From Natrinema versiforme JCM 10478 (GTDB lineage Archaea; Halobacteriota; Halobacteria; Halobacteriales; Natrialbaceae), in contig NZ_AOID01000064.1 in NCBI RefSeq assembly GCF_000337195.1, positions 19,770 to 83,769 on the forward strand: a DNA stretch of 64,000 bases, in the 5' to 3' direction. Position 1 is the first letter of the stretch. Each line of letters starts with the position of its first letter. The notes beneath the pieces are model-generated. The model was not told the DNA's origin. It was given only the letters and a program-made list of their open reading frames with translations, and did not search any database. A program made the translations under genes and the position numbers. Below are positions 1 to 8,694 of the stretch, piece after piece.

Positions 1-1112
1 GCGAGCTGGTGGAACTTGTGGACGGTGTGTTCGTTGGGGCCGAGTTGGGCCTGTGCGAGCGCGCCGGTCTTGAGCCCTTCCCACTGGCGTTCGACCAGCT
101 CGAAGTCCTCCTCCTGGAGCTGGCGGCTGGTGCGGACGAACTCCCGCTCTTCGTCGGAGAGTTCACTGTCGCGGAAGTAGTAGTCCGCGATCAACTGGAA
201 CCGATCGGTATCGATCGGATCGATGATGTAGGTGCCGTAGCCGTCGGCGGTGCCGTACATGTTGACCGTGAAGTTCGGCCAGAGGTAGTGGAACTGTGCT
301 TCGTGTTCGTCGTGGATCCGCATCTCGTCCTCGACGTCTTCGGCGTGGGTGTAGTGAAGCACCCAGTGGTAATCGTTTACCTCGAGCTCTGACTCGTTGA
401 GCGAAATGCCCTTGATCCAGTCTTGGTGGTTGGCCTGGCAGTGGTCACACTCCGAGTAGTTGCTCGCGAACACCTTCCAGTTACACTCGACCTCCGAGAC
501 GATTCGGGTCGCGTGTTCGTACTCTCCGAGCGGGAGTGCCTCGAGACGGTCTTTCATGACGCCGGCCTGTTCAGCCAACGGCATCGGATCCTCGCTCAGG
601 TTCACGAAGATCAGTGGGCCGATGGTGTCGACGTGGACGTCGTTCAGGGCGTTCGCTTCGGCGTCGAACTCTTGGACTTCCTCGTCCTCGAGGTCGGGGT
701 TCAGACCGGCTTCGTCGAAGCTCTTGGGCGTGCTTTTGAGTTCCCCCTCGAGGTCGTACGTCCAGAGATGGTATGGACATTTGATTCGCTTTGCATCACC
801 GGGATCGGTCATCGGCGTGTCGTCGACCATCTTCGAGCCGCGGTGGGCACAGACGTTGTCGAACGCCTTGATATCCCCATCGTGACCGCGGACGACGATC
901 AGTTGCCGACCGCCGATCGTCCGGGTGAAGTACTGGCCTGATTCCTTGATGCAGTTGGCGTGGCCGGCGTATACCCAGTACTCGCCGAACACCTTCTCGT
1001 TCTCTACCTCGAGGTACTCCGGTTCAGTAAAATACTTCGCCGGTAATGCGTTTGACTTCTCCGTGATATCTGAACTCACTGCCTGCGTTTGTGATTCGTC
1101 CCACTGTGTCAT
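1..1112 (-). CDS. Rieske ring-hydroxylating-type oxygenase, glycine betaine monooxygenase-like (partial)
   Basis: The large subunit of a Rieske non-haem iron oxygenase runs off the left edge, so about 370 residues are seen and the C-terminus is missing. The Rieske [2Fe-2S] motif is C88-x-H90 (CAHRG) with C112-x2-H115 (CPYH). The mononuclear iron site is the NYSECDHCQANH stretch with H224 and H229. This layout fits the GbcA/stachydrine demethylase branch, which removes a methyl from quaternary amines as formaldehyde; the substrate is inferred from the nearby BCCT transporter, dimethylglycine/sarcosine dehydrogenase-like genes and C1 genes. The start MTQWDE follows a TATA-like tract (1134-1143) by about 27 bases, so the mRNA is probably leaderless. 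A reductase partner is not visible and may lie beyond the edge. A related aromatic or carnitine oxygenase is the main alternative. Confidence 0.85.
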   Translation of the reverse strand, partial: MTQWDESQTQAVSSDITEKSNALPAKYFTEPEYLEVENEKVFGEYWVYAGHANCIKESGQYFTRTIGGRQLIVVRGHDGDIKAFDNVCAHRGSKMVDDTPMTDPGDAKRIKCPYHLWTYDLEGELKSTPKSFDEAGLNPDLEDEEVQEFDAEANALNDVHVDTIGPLIFVNLSEDPMPLAEQAGVMKDRLEALPLGEYEHATRIVSEVECNWKVFASNYSECDHCQANHQDWIKGISLNESELEVNDYHWVLHYTHAEDVEDEMRIHDEHEAQFHYLWPNFTVNMYGTADGYGTYIIDPIDTDRFQLIADYYFRDSELSDEEREFVRTSRQLQEEDFELVERQWEGLKTGALAQAQLGPNEHTVHKFHQL

Positions 1113-1448
1113 ACAAGACAGCAATTGACATACCTATTAAAAACAGTTCACCTGTGATATTGAACCTCAATATAAACCAGGGAGAACTCGGGTGGGGACG
1201 AATGGAGGGACATGATCCACAGAGAGCCGGAAGCGTACTGTTGATCTCGGTTGGTAATCAGTCGACGGGGTCCGAATGTGCAGTGTCTGTCCGATTCCTG
1301 TAGTACGGAGCTGCACAAGACGAGCGGCAGTCATCCGGGGAAGCATTTCAGAACAGATGTGGCTCGTCGAGCGTGGTCCTCCTCAGCGAAAACCCCGTCT
1401 CGCTGCTGGACACACTGCGGCGATGGGCGTGTCCAAAGAATCGCGATA
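1113..1448. other. Intergenic region
   Basis: Apart from the TATA-like box at its left end this stretch between two minus-strand genes shows no convincing gene, repeat or RNA. It receives the upstream side of the Rieske gene and the 3' end of the regulator-like gene on its right. Confidence 0.5.
1134..1143 (-). promoter_or_regulatory. TATA-like box of the Rieske oxygenase gene
   Basis: On the minus strand the tract TTTTTAATA is centred about 27 bases before the ATG at 1112, the spacing expected for a leaderless haloarchaeal transcript. Confidence 0.5.
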
Positions 1449-2696
1449 TCAGCCGCTGATGGCACTGCTGTGAATCCGGCTGGCGATCTCTTCGCGGGTG
1501 ATTTCCCGATCCGGGTCGTGCGAGAGTCGATGCATGGCGAGATCGATCAGATCTAGCTGTTTGAGCAACTTCTGTGTGCGGTCCCGGTTGAGGTCCAGTT
1601 GTCGTTGGACGTCGTACAGCGTCATCGACGACTCTATGGCACTCACCACCTCTTCGATCGTGAGGCCGTCCGGGAGACCGAGCCCGTCGGCGGCGAGCTG
1701 TGTATTGGAGACGTTCTCGATCGGGTCATCTTCGTCCGGTGCGAGATCCTGTTCCGCTGTCGATTCGGATGTCGACTGTGAGTCCTCGGGACACTCCGTC
1801 TCGGCTGCCGACTCGTCTGTCTCGTCGACTGTGTCATCGGAGTCCGCCGCCGCTACGCTACCGTCTGCCGTGCAGTCGTCCGTCCCGGTCTCGTCGGCCG
1901 CCTCGGTTTCGTCGGCTGTCGCGTACGACATCGGTTGGTGGATACCGGCCTCGGTCATGTACCGACGAACGGTCTCCGAGGCGACATCCATCTCGATGTG
2001 TTCGGCCATCTCTGCGAACGTGTCGAAGGAATCGTACAGACATTGGAGGTAGTCGTCGTCCTCATACGGTGGGAGGTCCGCCGATCGTGCGGCGTCGAGT
2101 TTCTCCGCTACCTCGTCCTGGCCGCTCGCCGACTCCACAGTCGTTGCCTGGGCGTCCTCGTGTTCATCGATACCGTCTGAGCCGTCAACCGCTTCTCCGC
2201 GAGCCACCGTCGCAGTACTCGCGTCGACGGGTTCTTGGTCGTCGTCGATCGCTTCGTCGCTCTCGGTAGTGTCTGCCGGTGGACGGGATTGAGAGTTGCG
2301 GTCTTGGGAGGCTGCTGCTTCGGAACGCTGGTGTTCCTCCTCTACCTCGAAAGTGAGCGTGAGCGTCGCCACCACGGTGCCGTCGTCGGTCACGCGAGCG
2401 TCTTTCTTGGTAGTTGATACACCCTCGGGAACGTACTCGTCTATCTCCGGTAGCATCGACCCGGAGAACTCTATTTGCACCCCGCCGTCGTCTGTGATCG
2501 TTGCTGTCTGCGGCGATGTCTCCGTTCCTGATTTCTCCCCCGAACACAGGGAGAGCGGAACGTCGAGTGTGGCCGTTAGCCCGGACTCGGATTCCTGGGT
2601 GGGCATCTCCGCTTCGATACGTCGGACCCTCCCGCCATCCGATTCGTATCGATTGACCACGTGGGAGAGTTCTTTGAATGAGGTACTGACGCCCAT
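1449..2696 (-). CDS. Acidic protein with two helix-turn-helix-like segments, function unknown
   Basis: The protein of about 415 residues is not assigned to a family. Its N-terminal 110 residues look like a beta-rich domain. A long Asp/Glu/Thr/Ser-rich linker follows, then a helix-turn-helix-like segment around residues 220-260 (FAEMAEHIEMDVASETVRRY), a second acidic linker, and a C-terminal segment with a second HTH-like pattern (SMTLYDVQRQLDLNRDRTQK). This suggests DNA binding, as an inference only. The start is taken at MGVSTS because the TATA-like CTATATAAGC at 2719-2728 is centred 27 bases upstream; an in-frame ATG five codons earlier (2711) is the alternative. The gene stands alone and could regulate the betaine genes around it, but nothing in the sequence proves that. 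Confidence 0.7.
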   Translation of the reverse strand: MGVSTSFKELSHVVNRYESDGGRVRRIEAEMPTQESESGLTATLDVPLSLCSGEKSGTETSPQTATITDDGGVQIEFSGSMLPEIDEYVPEGVSTTKKDARVTDDGTVVATLTLTFEVEEEHQRSEAAASQDRNSQSRPPADTTESDEAIDDDQEPVDASTATVARGEAVDGSDGIDEHEDAQATTVESASGQDEVAEKLDAARSADLPPYEDDDYLQCLYDSFDTFAEMAEHIEMDVASETVRRYMTEAGIHQPMSYATADETEAADETGTDDCTADGSVAAADSDDTVDETDESAAETECPEDSQSTSESTAEQDLAPDEDDPIENVSNTQLAADGLGLPDGLTIEEVVSAIESSMTLYDVQRQLDLNRDRTQKLLKQLDLIDLAMHRLSHDPDREITREEIASRIHSSAISG

Positions 2697-2718
2697 GGTA
2701 TCACATCCCATTCTTCGG

Positions 2719-2728
2719 CTATATAAGC
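2719..2728 (-). promoter_or_regulatory. TATA box for the HTH-like acidic protein
   Basis: The sequence reads GCTTATATAG on the minus strand and is centred 27 bases before the chosen start at 2696, which decides for the second in-frame ATG. Confidence 0.55.
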
Positions 2729-2908
2729 ATCAATGGGGAATAACGAATCCCTTTATGTGGGGGGAGTTTACATGGGGAGAGATACTCAAGCGACGATACT
2801 CCTCTACTCCGTATCGGGCACGTGCTTCCCGTACCGGAGTACGGTTGCGGTCGTTGCAGGTCTTACAGGTGGTTCGTTGACGCTGACGATCGTCTTGCAT
2901 CGCACTGC

Positions 2909-3859
2909 TTAGACGACTTCCGCGATATCGGCGAGTTTCTCACCGGCTGCGACGACGGATTCTCTCGTGAGTGAGTAGACGATTCCGCGTTCACGCGCCG
3001 TCACCGTTTGTAGTTCCTCGAAGGTCGATGGATTATAGACCGCCCCCAGCGCCGTCTCCGGTGACACCCGGTCGCCGACTTCGATGTCGGGGTTGGGTTC
3101 GAAGAACCCGGACTCTTCGGCCCTGATGCAGTCACCGGCACTCCGAAACACGGTCCGAGTGGACGGAGTGTCCGGCTCGCCGTCTAAAACGTTCATTTCG
3201 CGAAGGACGTTCCGGATCCCCGCCACTCCTCGCTGCACCGCGCTGTGGTCTACCTGCCTGCTGTTCGACAGTTCCGGCGTGATCGCTGGAATACCTGCTC
3301 GTGCGGCGGCTGTCCGTAGCTTTCCGCTGAAATAACGATCGGCAGCGTCCTCCTCGAGGGTGTCCACGAGAAGGTGTTCGGTATCGAACGCCGCTGCGAG
3401 CGCTTTCGAGTCGTCGTGGAAGCGGACGTGTTCCAGCATGTCTGCGGCCCCGGTGTGGAGATCGATGACAGCGTCGGCATCTTCGAACAGACACCACAGT
3501 CGTCTGGCTGCGCGTTCCTGCAGCGTTCCCTCCTCGTTACCAGGCCAGACGCGATTCATATTCGAGTTGACCGCGTCGAGTGCCTGCGGGGTGACGTACG
3601 ATCGGTGGTCGAACGCACGCGGATTCGCGATGGGCACTACGAGCACTGTCCCTGCGATTTCGGTAGACAGCAGGTGATCGTGGAGTCGTCGTAGCGCGGC
3701 AGTTCCGTTCAGTTCGATTCCGTGCTGGGCGGCTTGGACGTACACCGTTGGACCGGGGCCACCCTCGTATCGGTGGACGGTAACAGAGACGTCGGAGCCG
3801 GATGGCAATCGAACGAGACGGCGCTCGGTCGCCGTATGCGTAACGCGGTTGCGGTTCAT
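2909..3859 (-). CDS. Succinylglutamate desuccinylase/aspartoacylase (AspA/AstE) family zinc hydrolase
   Basis: This M14-type zinc carboxypeptidase-fold amidohydrolase would deacylate an N-acyl amino acid. The zinc ligands are visible as H46-x2-E49 in QAAQHGIELNG and H135 in the DLHTG motif; an NMNR motif around residue 100 is the usual substrate-carboxylate arginine. The total of about 316 residues is normal. The start MNRNR at 3859 is preferred over an ATG seven codons earlier because the TATA-like ACTTACAAG (3883-3891) sits 27 bases upstream. The gene is divergent from the creatininase-like gene. DoeB, the N-acetyl-diaminobutyrate deacetylase of ectoine breakdown, belongs to this family and would suit a compatible-solute island, but the true substrate cannot be read here. 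Confidence 0.85.
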   Translation of the reverse strand: MNRNRVTHTATERRLVRLPSGSDVSVTVHRYEGGPGPTVYVQAAQHGIELNGTAALRRLHDHLLSTEIAGTVLVVPIANPRAFDHRSYVTPQALDAVNSNMNRVWPGNEEGTLQERAARRLWCLFEDADAVIDLHTGAADMLEHVRFHDDSKALAAAFDTEHLLVDTLEEDAADRYFSGKLRTAAARAGIPAITPELSNSRQVDHSAVQRGVAGIRNVLREMNVLDGEPDTPSTRTVFRSAGDCIRAEESGFFEPNPDIEVGDRVSPETALGAVYNPSTFEELQTVTARERGIVYSLTRESVVAAGEKLADIAEVV

Positions 3860-3906
3860 ACTCCATCTGCCGGGTGTCACGGCTTGTAAGTGTCGGGGAG
3901 GGTGGG

Positions 3907-3916
3907 TTTTTATACG
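3907..3916 (+). promoter_or_regulatory. TATA box of the creatininase-like gene
   Basis: TTTTTATACG lies about 28 bases before the ATG at 3940. Together with the minus-strand box at 3883-3891 it makes a compact divergent promoter between the two amidohydrolase genes. Confidence 0.55.
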
Positions 3917-3939
3917 CTTCCGCGAACAGCAGCCAGTAC

Positions 3940-4677
3940 ATGCACCTCGAGCGCACGACGTGGACCGACATCGATACCGTTGCGACGGATCTAGCGATGG
4001 TCCCGATCGGTAGCACGGAACAGCACGGCCCTCACGCCGCGTTGGGTACCGACACGCGCAACGCCGAAGCGGTCGCTGAGTCCGCCGCCGAACGGCTCGA
4101 CGACCCGGTCATTGTATCGCCGGCAGTCCCAGTCGGCATCGCTGAGGAACACAGACAGTTTTCCGGAACGCTCTGGACTTCCGAATCGACGTTCAGGTCG
4201 TACGTCCGTGACATCGTCAGGAGCCTGGCGTCACACGGTTTCGATCGCGTCGTGCTGGTGAACGGTCACGGTGGAAACATCGCTGCGCTCCGAGAAGTCG
4301 CGGGAACGATCACACGCCACGACGATGCGTACGCGGTCCCGTTCACCTGGTTCGATGAGGTCGGAGACCACGCTTCCCGCATGGGACACGGCGGGCCGCT
4401 GGAGACGGCATTGCTCCAGCACGCGAACCCTGACTGCGTACACGAGGATCGCCTCGAGGACGCGGCAGCGGAAGCCAGCGATCGATGGGGTGAGTGGCAG
4501 GGACGGACCAATCTCGCGTTCGACTCAGCCGAGTTTACCGAGAACGGCGTCGTCGGCGATCCGCGCGAGGCAAGCGCCGACCTGGGTGCGGACCTTCTCG
4601 ATGCCGCGACCGACGCGCTCGTGGAATTGCTCGAGACCGTCGCCGAGCACGAGACAGACCGTCCGCCCCATCGGTAA
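3940..4677 (+). CDS. Creatininase family amidohydrolase
   Basis: This metal-dependent cyclic-amide hydrolase has about 245 residues, the normal length. Family motifs are present in order: IGSTEQHGPHAALGTD (E27, H29 and D38 as metal ligands), VNGHGGN with H110, and MGHGGPLETA with the late Glu ligand. Members hydrolyse creatinine to creatine, or act on F420/riboflavin precursors (ArfB-type formamide hydrolase) and mycofactocin peptides, so a name narrower than the family is not justified. The start MHLERT fits a leaderless message from the box at 3907. The divergent AspA-like gene suggests joint expression. In this island a creatinine-like route to sarcosine is attractive, but no creatinase is visible. 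Confidence 0.85.
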   Translation: MHLERTTWTDIDTVATDLAMVPIGSTEQHGPHAALGTDTRNAEAVAESAAERLDDPVIVSPAVPVGIAEEHRQFSGTLWTSESTFRSYVRDIVRSLASHGFDRVVLVNGHGGNIAALREVAGTITRHDDAYAVPFTWFDEVGDHASRMGHGGPLETALLQHANPDCVHEDRLEDAAAEASDRWGEWQGRTNLAFDSAEFTENGVVGDPREASADLGADLLDAATDALVELLETVAEHETDRPPHR

Positions 4678-4886
4678 CACGGCTGCACACGGGCGATCCG
4701 GTCCGGATACCGCTGCTATCAGTGTTTCAATGGGACAGTACACTTCGACAGGAAGAATGGCTGGCGTATTCCGAGAGAGTGCTCGGTAACCGTGTGAGAA
4801 CTACACGCTAGCGAAGACACAACCGAGCGACTGAGAGACGTCTGGATCAGTCGCTCACGGACTGTGTATCACCGGGCTCTCGCCGA

Positions 4887-5330
4887 TCAGTCGTCTGCCG
4901 TGATCGCTTCTTCGTCGATGAGTTCGTTCCACCGTTCGACGCCAGCTTCGGCGACCTCGCGGTCTTGGCTCACGGCGCCGCCGGAGACACCAATCGAGCC
5001 GACGACTTCACCGTCTCGCTCGAGCGGATAGCCGCCACCGAAGATGACGATCTGATCGTCGTCGGTCGTCTGGAGGCCGTACAGCGAGTTGCCCGGCTCG
5101 GAGGGCTCTGCCAGTTCGTGTGTCGGCATTTCCAGGGCAGACGACGTGTATGCCTTGTTACGCGAGATGCTTACGGAGGCCAGCCAGCCGCCGTCCATGC
5201 GGTGCTGAGCGATGAGGTTCCCCTCGCTGTTCGCGATCGTGATCACCATCGGGTTGTCGATCTCGTCCGCTTTCGCTTCTGCCGCTTCGATCAACTCTGT
5301 CGCTGTCTCCAGCGGAATGGATTCGACCAT
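4887..5330 (-). CDS. GlcG/HbpS family (DUF336) protein
   Basis: The 147-residue protein has the GlcG/HbpS fold signature: an N-terminal helix ending in VITIANSEGNLIAQHRMDGG, a SISRNKAYTSSALEMPT helix, and a GGGYPLERDGEVVGSIGVSGG core. Family members bind haem or act as small accessory proteins next to oxidoreductase genes; their reaction is generally unknown. The start MVESIP has a TATA-like ACTTATTT about 30 bases upstream, so it is probably leaderless. It lies between the creatininase-like gene and the first FAD-GcvT gene, and is divergent from the latter. A scaffold or cofactor role for a nearby oxidoreductase is only a guess. Confidence 0.8.
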   Translation of the reverse strand: MVESIPLETATELIEAAEAKADEIDNPMVITIANSEGNLIAQHRMDGGWLASVSISRNKAYTSSALEMPTHELAEPSEPGNSLYGLQTTDDDQIVIFGGGYPLERDGEVVGSIGVSGGAVSQDREVAEAGVERWNELIDEEAITADD

Positions 5331-5770
5331 GCAAGCGGAAGGTGCGGAGATACCATGAAATAAGTTGTCGTTATTTCTTCGACAGATGATATAATTTCGG
5401 AAAATTAGGGGAGAATTATGTCTCCATGGGGCTTCTATGTATGGCTATTTCAGGATTGGCTTGATTGCGACGAGTAGCTGCAACTAGAAGCTGTCACCCC
5501 CGACGTAGCGTTCCTCTCGCAAGAAATAACAGTAAAATAATGTTTTGTGCTTCTCTCCGACCGTCTCGATGCCTCTGCTGACCGGTGGCGTGTCCATGCA
5601 CGGAACCGAGCGCCGTCGCTTGGCGATGGTGGCGTAGAATAACAGTGATATCAGTGTTATGCACACCATCTCGCAAAACTCTAAGTATAATCCTTCTGCT
5701 ACTATCTGGTGAAGATTCGGGTGAGCGATACTTATATTTGTACTCGACTGGCACCACGAAGTGTACACTT
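5331..5770. other. Divergent intergenic region with a TGATATCA element
   Basis: This 440-base AT-richer stretch lies between divergent genes. It holds the GlcG-like promoter at its left end, the TATA-like CTTATATTT at 5731-5739 for the FAD-GcvT gene, and a 20-base element at 5634-5653 that recurs at 26746. No gene is evident. Confidence 0.5.
5634..5653 (+). repeat. 20-base repeated element, copy 1
   Basis: GTAGAATAACAGTGATATCA is identical to 26746-26765. In this copy the symmetry around TGATATCA is imperfect further out. It lies about 120 bases before the FAD-GcvT gene start, so it could be an operator or the end of a lost mobile element. Confidence 0.5.
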
Positions 5771-8344
5771 ATGAACGCAGATGACAGCTTGCCGGACCAA
5801 GCAGACACCGTTATCGTCGGTGCCGGTATCGTCGGGTGTAACCTGGCGTACCAGCTTACTGAACTCGGCCGGGACGATGTCGTCGTCGTCGATCAGGGAC
5901 CGATGCCGACCACTGGTGGCTCTTCCAGCCACGCGCCGGGGATCATGTTTCAGACCTCGGAGTCGAAGATCCTCTCGAAGTTCGCCAAATACAGCCGTAA
6001 CCTGTACTCGGACCTCGAGGACGACAACGGGGTGCAGGCCTACAAGGAAGTCGGCGGCATCGAGGTTGCGCGGACCGACGAGCGCATGGACTACCTCCAG
6101 CGCCGCGTCGAGTGGGCGGAATCCTGGGGGCTCCCGAACCCGGAGATTCTTTCGCCCGAGGAAGTAGAAGAAAAGCTGCCGCTCGTCGACAGCGACGTGA
6201 TCCAGGGTGGGTACCACTCCCCGACTGACGGCCAAGTGTCCGGCGTCGTCGCCTGCGCTGCCCTCGCCAGAGAAGCCATGGACCGGGGAGCGACGTTCGT
6301 GCCACATACCCGCACCGAAGACATCGAAACGGAGAACGGGTCGGTCACCTCGGTCGCCACCGAAAACGGGACTATCGAGTGTAACGAAGTCGTCATCGCG
6401 ACGAACATCTGGGCGCGTCAACTCGGCGAGAAGCTCGACGTTCACCTCCCGGTGACGCCGGTCGAGCACCAATACACGATGACCGAGTCGCTCGAGGAGC
6501 TTGCCGACAACCAGATCGATGTCAGCGATCACCCGCTGTACGAGGGTTACAAGGACGTCTCCGGCGAGAAGACCGACCGCCTGCTCGCGAGCCCCGATCG
6601 GCCGATCCTCCGCGATCAGGACAACGCGATGTACTTCCGGACCCACGGGGACTCGTACGGAATCGGGTCGTACAACCACGAACCCGTCGTTCCGGACCCG
6701 CGGGAGCTCGGCGGCAACGAGGACGGCGGCGAACAGGGCTCGGTCCACGAGTTCACCGAGTACCACATGAACAACGCGACCCACCCGGACCGGCCGGACA
6801 AGGCCCCCCGCCAGGCCAGCGACGAACTGCTGCCGGCCACGGAGGGGAAGGAACTCGAACACAAGTACAACGGCATGTTCGCGGAGTCCCCCAACGGTCT
6901 GCCGGTGATGGGTCCCGTCCAGGAGTACGACGGTCTCTGGTCCGCGGCCGCCATTTGGGTCACTCACGCCGGCGGCGCTGGCAAGGCGCTCGCGGAGTGG
7001 ATGGAAAACGGCGTCCCCCGTCTCTCCGACGGCCCGATCGACCTCCGGCACTGCGACGTCAATCGGTTCGACGACCACGAAGGCAGCTGGGACTTCGCAC
7101 GGGACATCGGCGGCGAGGAGTACCGCATCGTCTACAACATCATGCACCCGAAGTGGGTCTGGACGGATCATCAGCGCGACATCCGCCGCACGCCCATGTA
7201 CCACAGCCACAAGGAACTCGATGCCGAGCTGTGGGCCGAAGCCGGGTGGGAGGAACCGCAGTGGTTCGAGTCCAACGCCGACCTGCTCGCCGAATACGGC
7301 GACCAGATCCCCGACCGTGAGGGCTGGGAAGGCAAGTACTGGTCGCCCATCGAGGGCGCGGAGGCGCTCCACGTCCGTAACAAGGTCGGCCTCCACGACA
7401 TGACGTCGTTCAACAAGATGGAGGTCATCGGGAGCGATGCCGGAGACTTCGTTCAGCGCCTCTGTACGAACGACATGAGCCTCGACGTCGGCGACGTCCG
7501 GTACACCTTGATGTGTAACGAGGAGGGCGGCATCCGTGCGGACATCACCGTCACGCGCGTCGACGACGACCGCTACCTCATTCTGACGACCGGTCGCGAG
7601 GTCGGAAACAACCACGTCGCGTGGGTCCGCGAGCAGTCCCCCGAGGACGTGGTCGTCAACGACGTTACCTCGAGCCTGGCGGCGATGGTCTGTACCGGTC
7701 CGAACGCGCGGAAGGTGCTCTCGGAGGTGACGGACGCGGACCTCTCCGATGAGGCGTTCCCGTTCTTCACAAGTCAGCAGTTCTTCGTCAAGAACGTGCC
7801 TGTCACCGCACTCCGCGTGTCCTACGCCGGCGAACTCGGCTGGGAGCTGTACACGCCTGCCGAGTACGGCGAGCAACTCTGGGAGCATCTCATGGAGGCC
7901 GGCGAAGAGCACGACATTCGCCCGTATGGCAACGGTGCGCTGAACGCGCTGCGCATTGAGAAGGGCTTCCGGCTGTGGGGCGAGGACCTCCACACCGAGC
8001 ACAACCCCTACGAAGCGGACCTCGGGTGGGCCACCGACCTGGAGACCGACTTCATCGGGAAGGAAGCGGTCGTCGAAGCGGCCGAGGGGAACAACATCGA
8101 CCACAAGGTCGCGTGCCTGACCCTCGATGACGAAGCGGCGACGATCCTCCCTCACCGTCCGATCTTCGACGGTGACGAACGGATCGGCTACGTCCACAGC
8201 GCCGAGTACGGGTACACGGTCGGTGCCTGCGTCGTCTACACGTACCTCCCCCCGGAGTACGCAGAGCCCGGGACCGAACTCGAGATCAAGTACGAGGGCG
8301 ACCGGTACGACGCCACCGTTCGCGAGGAACCGCTCCTCGATTAA
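5771..8344 (+). CDS. FAD oxidoreductase-GcvT fusion, dimethylglycine/sarcosine dehydrogenase type
   Basis: The 857-residue protein removes an N-methyl group from dimethylglycine or sarcosine and hands it to tetrahydrofolate as methylene-THF. An N-terminal DAO-type FAD domain opens with VIVGAGIVGCN (GxGxxG near residues 17-22), followed by a GGSSSHAPG segment whose His (about residue 58) is at the place of flavin attachment in this family. A linker domain follows, then a GcvT-like folate-binding domain from about residue 520 to the end with a C-terminal barrel. The start MNADD follows the TATA-like tract at 5731-5739 with a leader of about ten bases. It is paralogous to the gene at 22276-24828; which of the two prefers dimethylglycine cannot be told from sequence. 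The nearby glyA, folD and BCCT genes fit this role. Confidence 0.9.
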   Translation: MNADDSLPDQADTVIVGAGIVGCNLAYQLTELGRDDVVVVDQGPMPTTGGSSSHAPGIMFQTSESKILSKFAKYSRNLYSDLEDDNGVQAYKEVGGIEVARTDERMDYLQRRVEWAESWGLPNPEILSPEEVEEKLPLVDSDVIQGGYHSPTDGQVSGVVACAALAREAMDRGATFVPHTRTEDIETENGSVTSVATENGTIECNEVVIATNIWARQLGEKLDVHLPVTPVEHQYTMTESLEELADNQIDVSDHPLYEGYKDVSGEKTDRLLASPDRPILRDQDNAMYFRTHGDSYGIGSYNHEPVVPDPRELGGNEDGGEQGSVHEFTEYHMNNATHPDRPDKAPRQASDELLPATEGKELEHKYNGMFAESPNGLPVMGPVQEYDGLWSAAAIWVTHAGGAGKALAEWMENGVPRLSDGPIDLRHCDVNRFDDHEGSWDFARDIGGEEYRIVYNIMHPKWVWTDHQRDIRRTPMYHSHKELDAELWAEAGWEEPQWFESNADLLAEYGDQIPDREGWEGKYWSPIEGAEALHVRNKVGLHDMTSFNKMEVIGSDAGDFVQRLCTNDMSLDVGDVRYTLMCNEEGGIRADITVTRVDDDRYLILTTGREVGNNHVAWVREQSPEDVVVNDVTSSLAAMVCTGPNARKVLSEVTDADLSDEAFPFFTSQQFFVKNVPVTALRVSYAGELGWELYTPAEYGEQLWEHLMEAGEEHDIRPYGNGALNALRIEKGFRLWGEDLHTEHNPYEADLGWATDLETDFIGKEAVVEAAEGNNIDHKVACLTLDDEAATILPHRPIFDGDERIGYVHSAEYGYTVGACVVYTYLPPEYAEPGTELEIKYEGDRYDATVREEPLLD

Positions 8345-8694
8345 AACGAGCGCATTTGGCGACACAATGTGATCTCGCGTCTGCCTTTTCTTTTCTTCTC
8401 GATGAGGGAGACGCTCTGTCGTGCGAGGGGAGTGATCACCGGCAGCGAAACCTGCTCGTATAATCGTACCTCGATCGGGGAAACGTAGTCCGGCGGGCAG
8501 TTGGCCTCGAGTTCACAGTGACGGCAGGAGCCCAATCTGCGACGCGACGTGTCTGTGGCCTCCTCGAAACGGTCGGTAACCGTCTCATCAAGTGCACTGA
8601 CGCGGTAAACGGCTATCGGCGAGTGGGGTCCGCGCGGTGCTGTCCGTTCGGTGACGAGATACTTTTTTACACTGCAAGGGGATACGTCCACTCC
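8345..8694. other. Intergenic region with a probable terminator
   Basis: These 350 bases hold a T-rich tract just after the FAD-GcvT gene and a TATA-like ATACTTTTTTAC about 30 bases before the AOR-like gene. A minus-strand frame of about 119 codons crosses it, but its codon use and lack of a recognisable domain make it unconvincing. Confidence 0.45.
8385..8399 (+). terminator. T-rich transcription terminator after the FAD-GcvT gene
   Basis: CTTTTCTTTTCTTCT begins about 40 bases after the stop codon. Archaeal termination depends mainly on such U-rich tracts. Confidence 0.4.

Noticed and set aside
5732-8365. 877-codon open frame on the minus strand opposite the FAD-GcvT gene
   Set aside because: It is the mirror of a high-GC coding frame; the product is Val/Asp/Arg-rich without domains, whereas the plus-strand frame has clear motifs.
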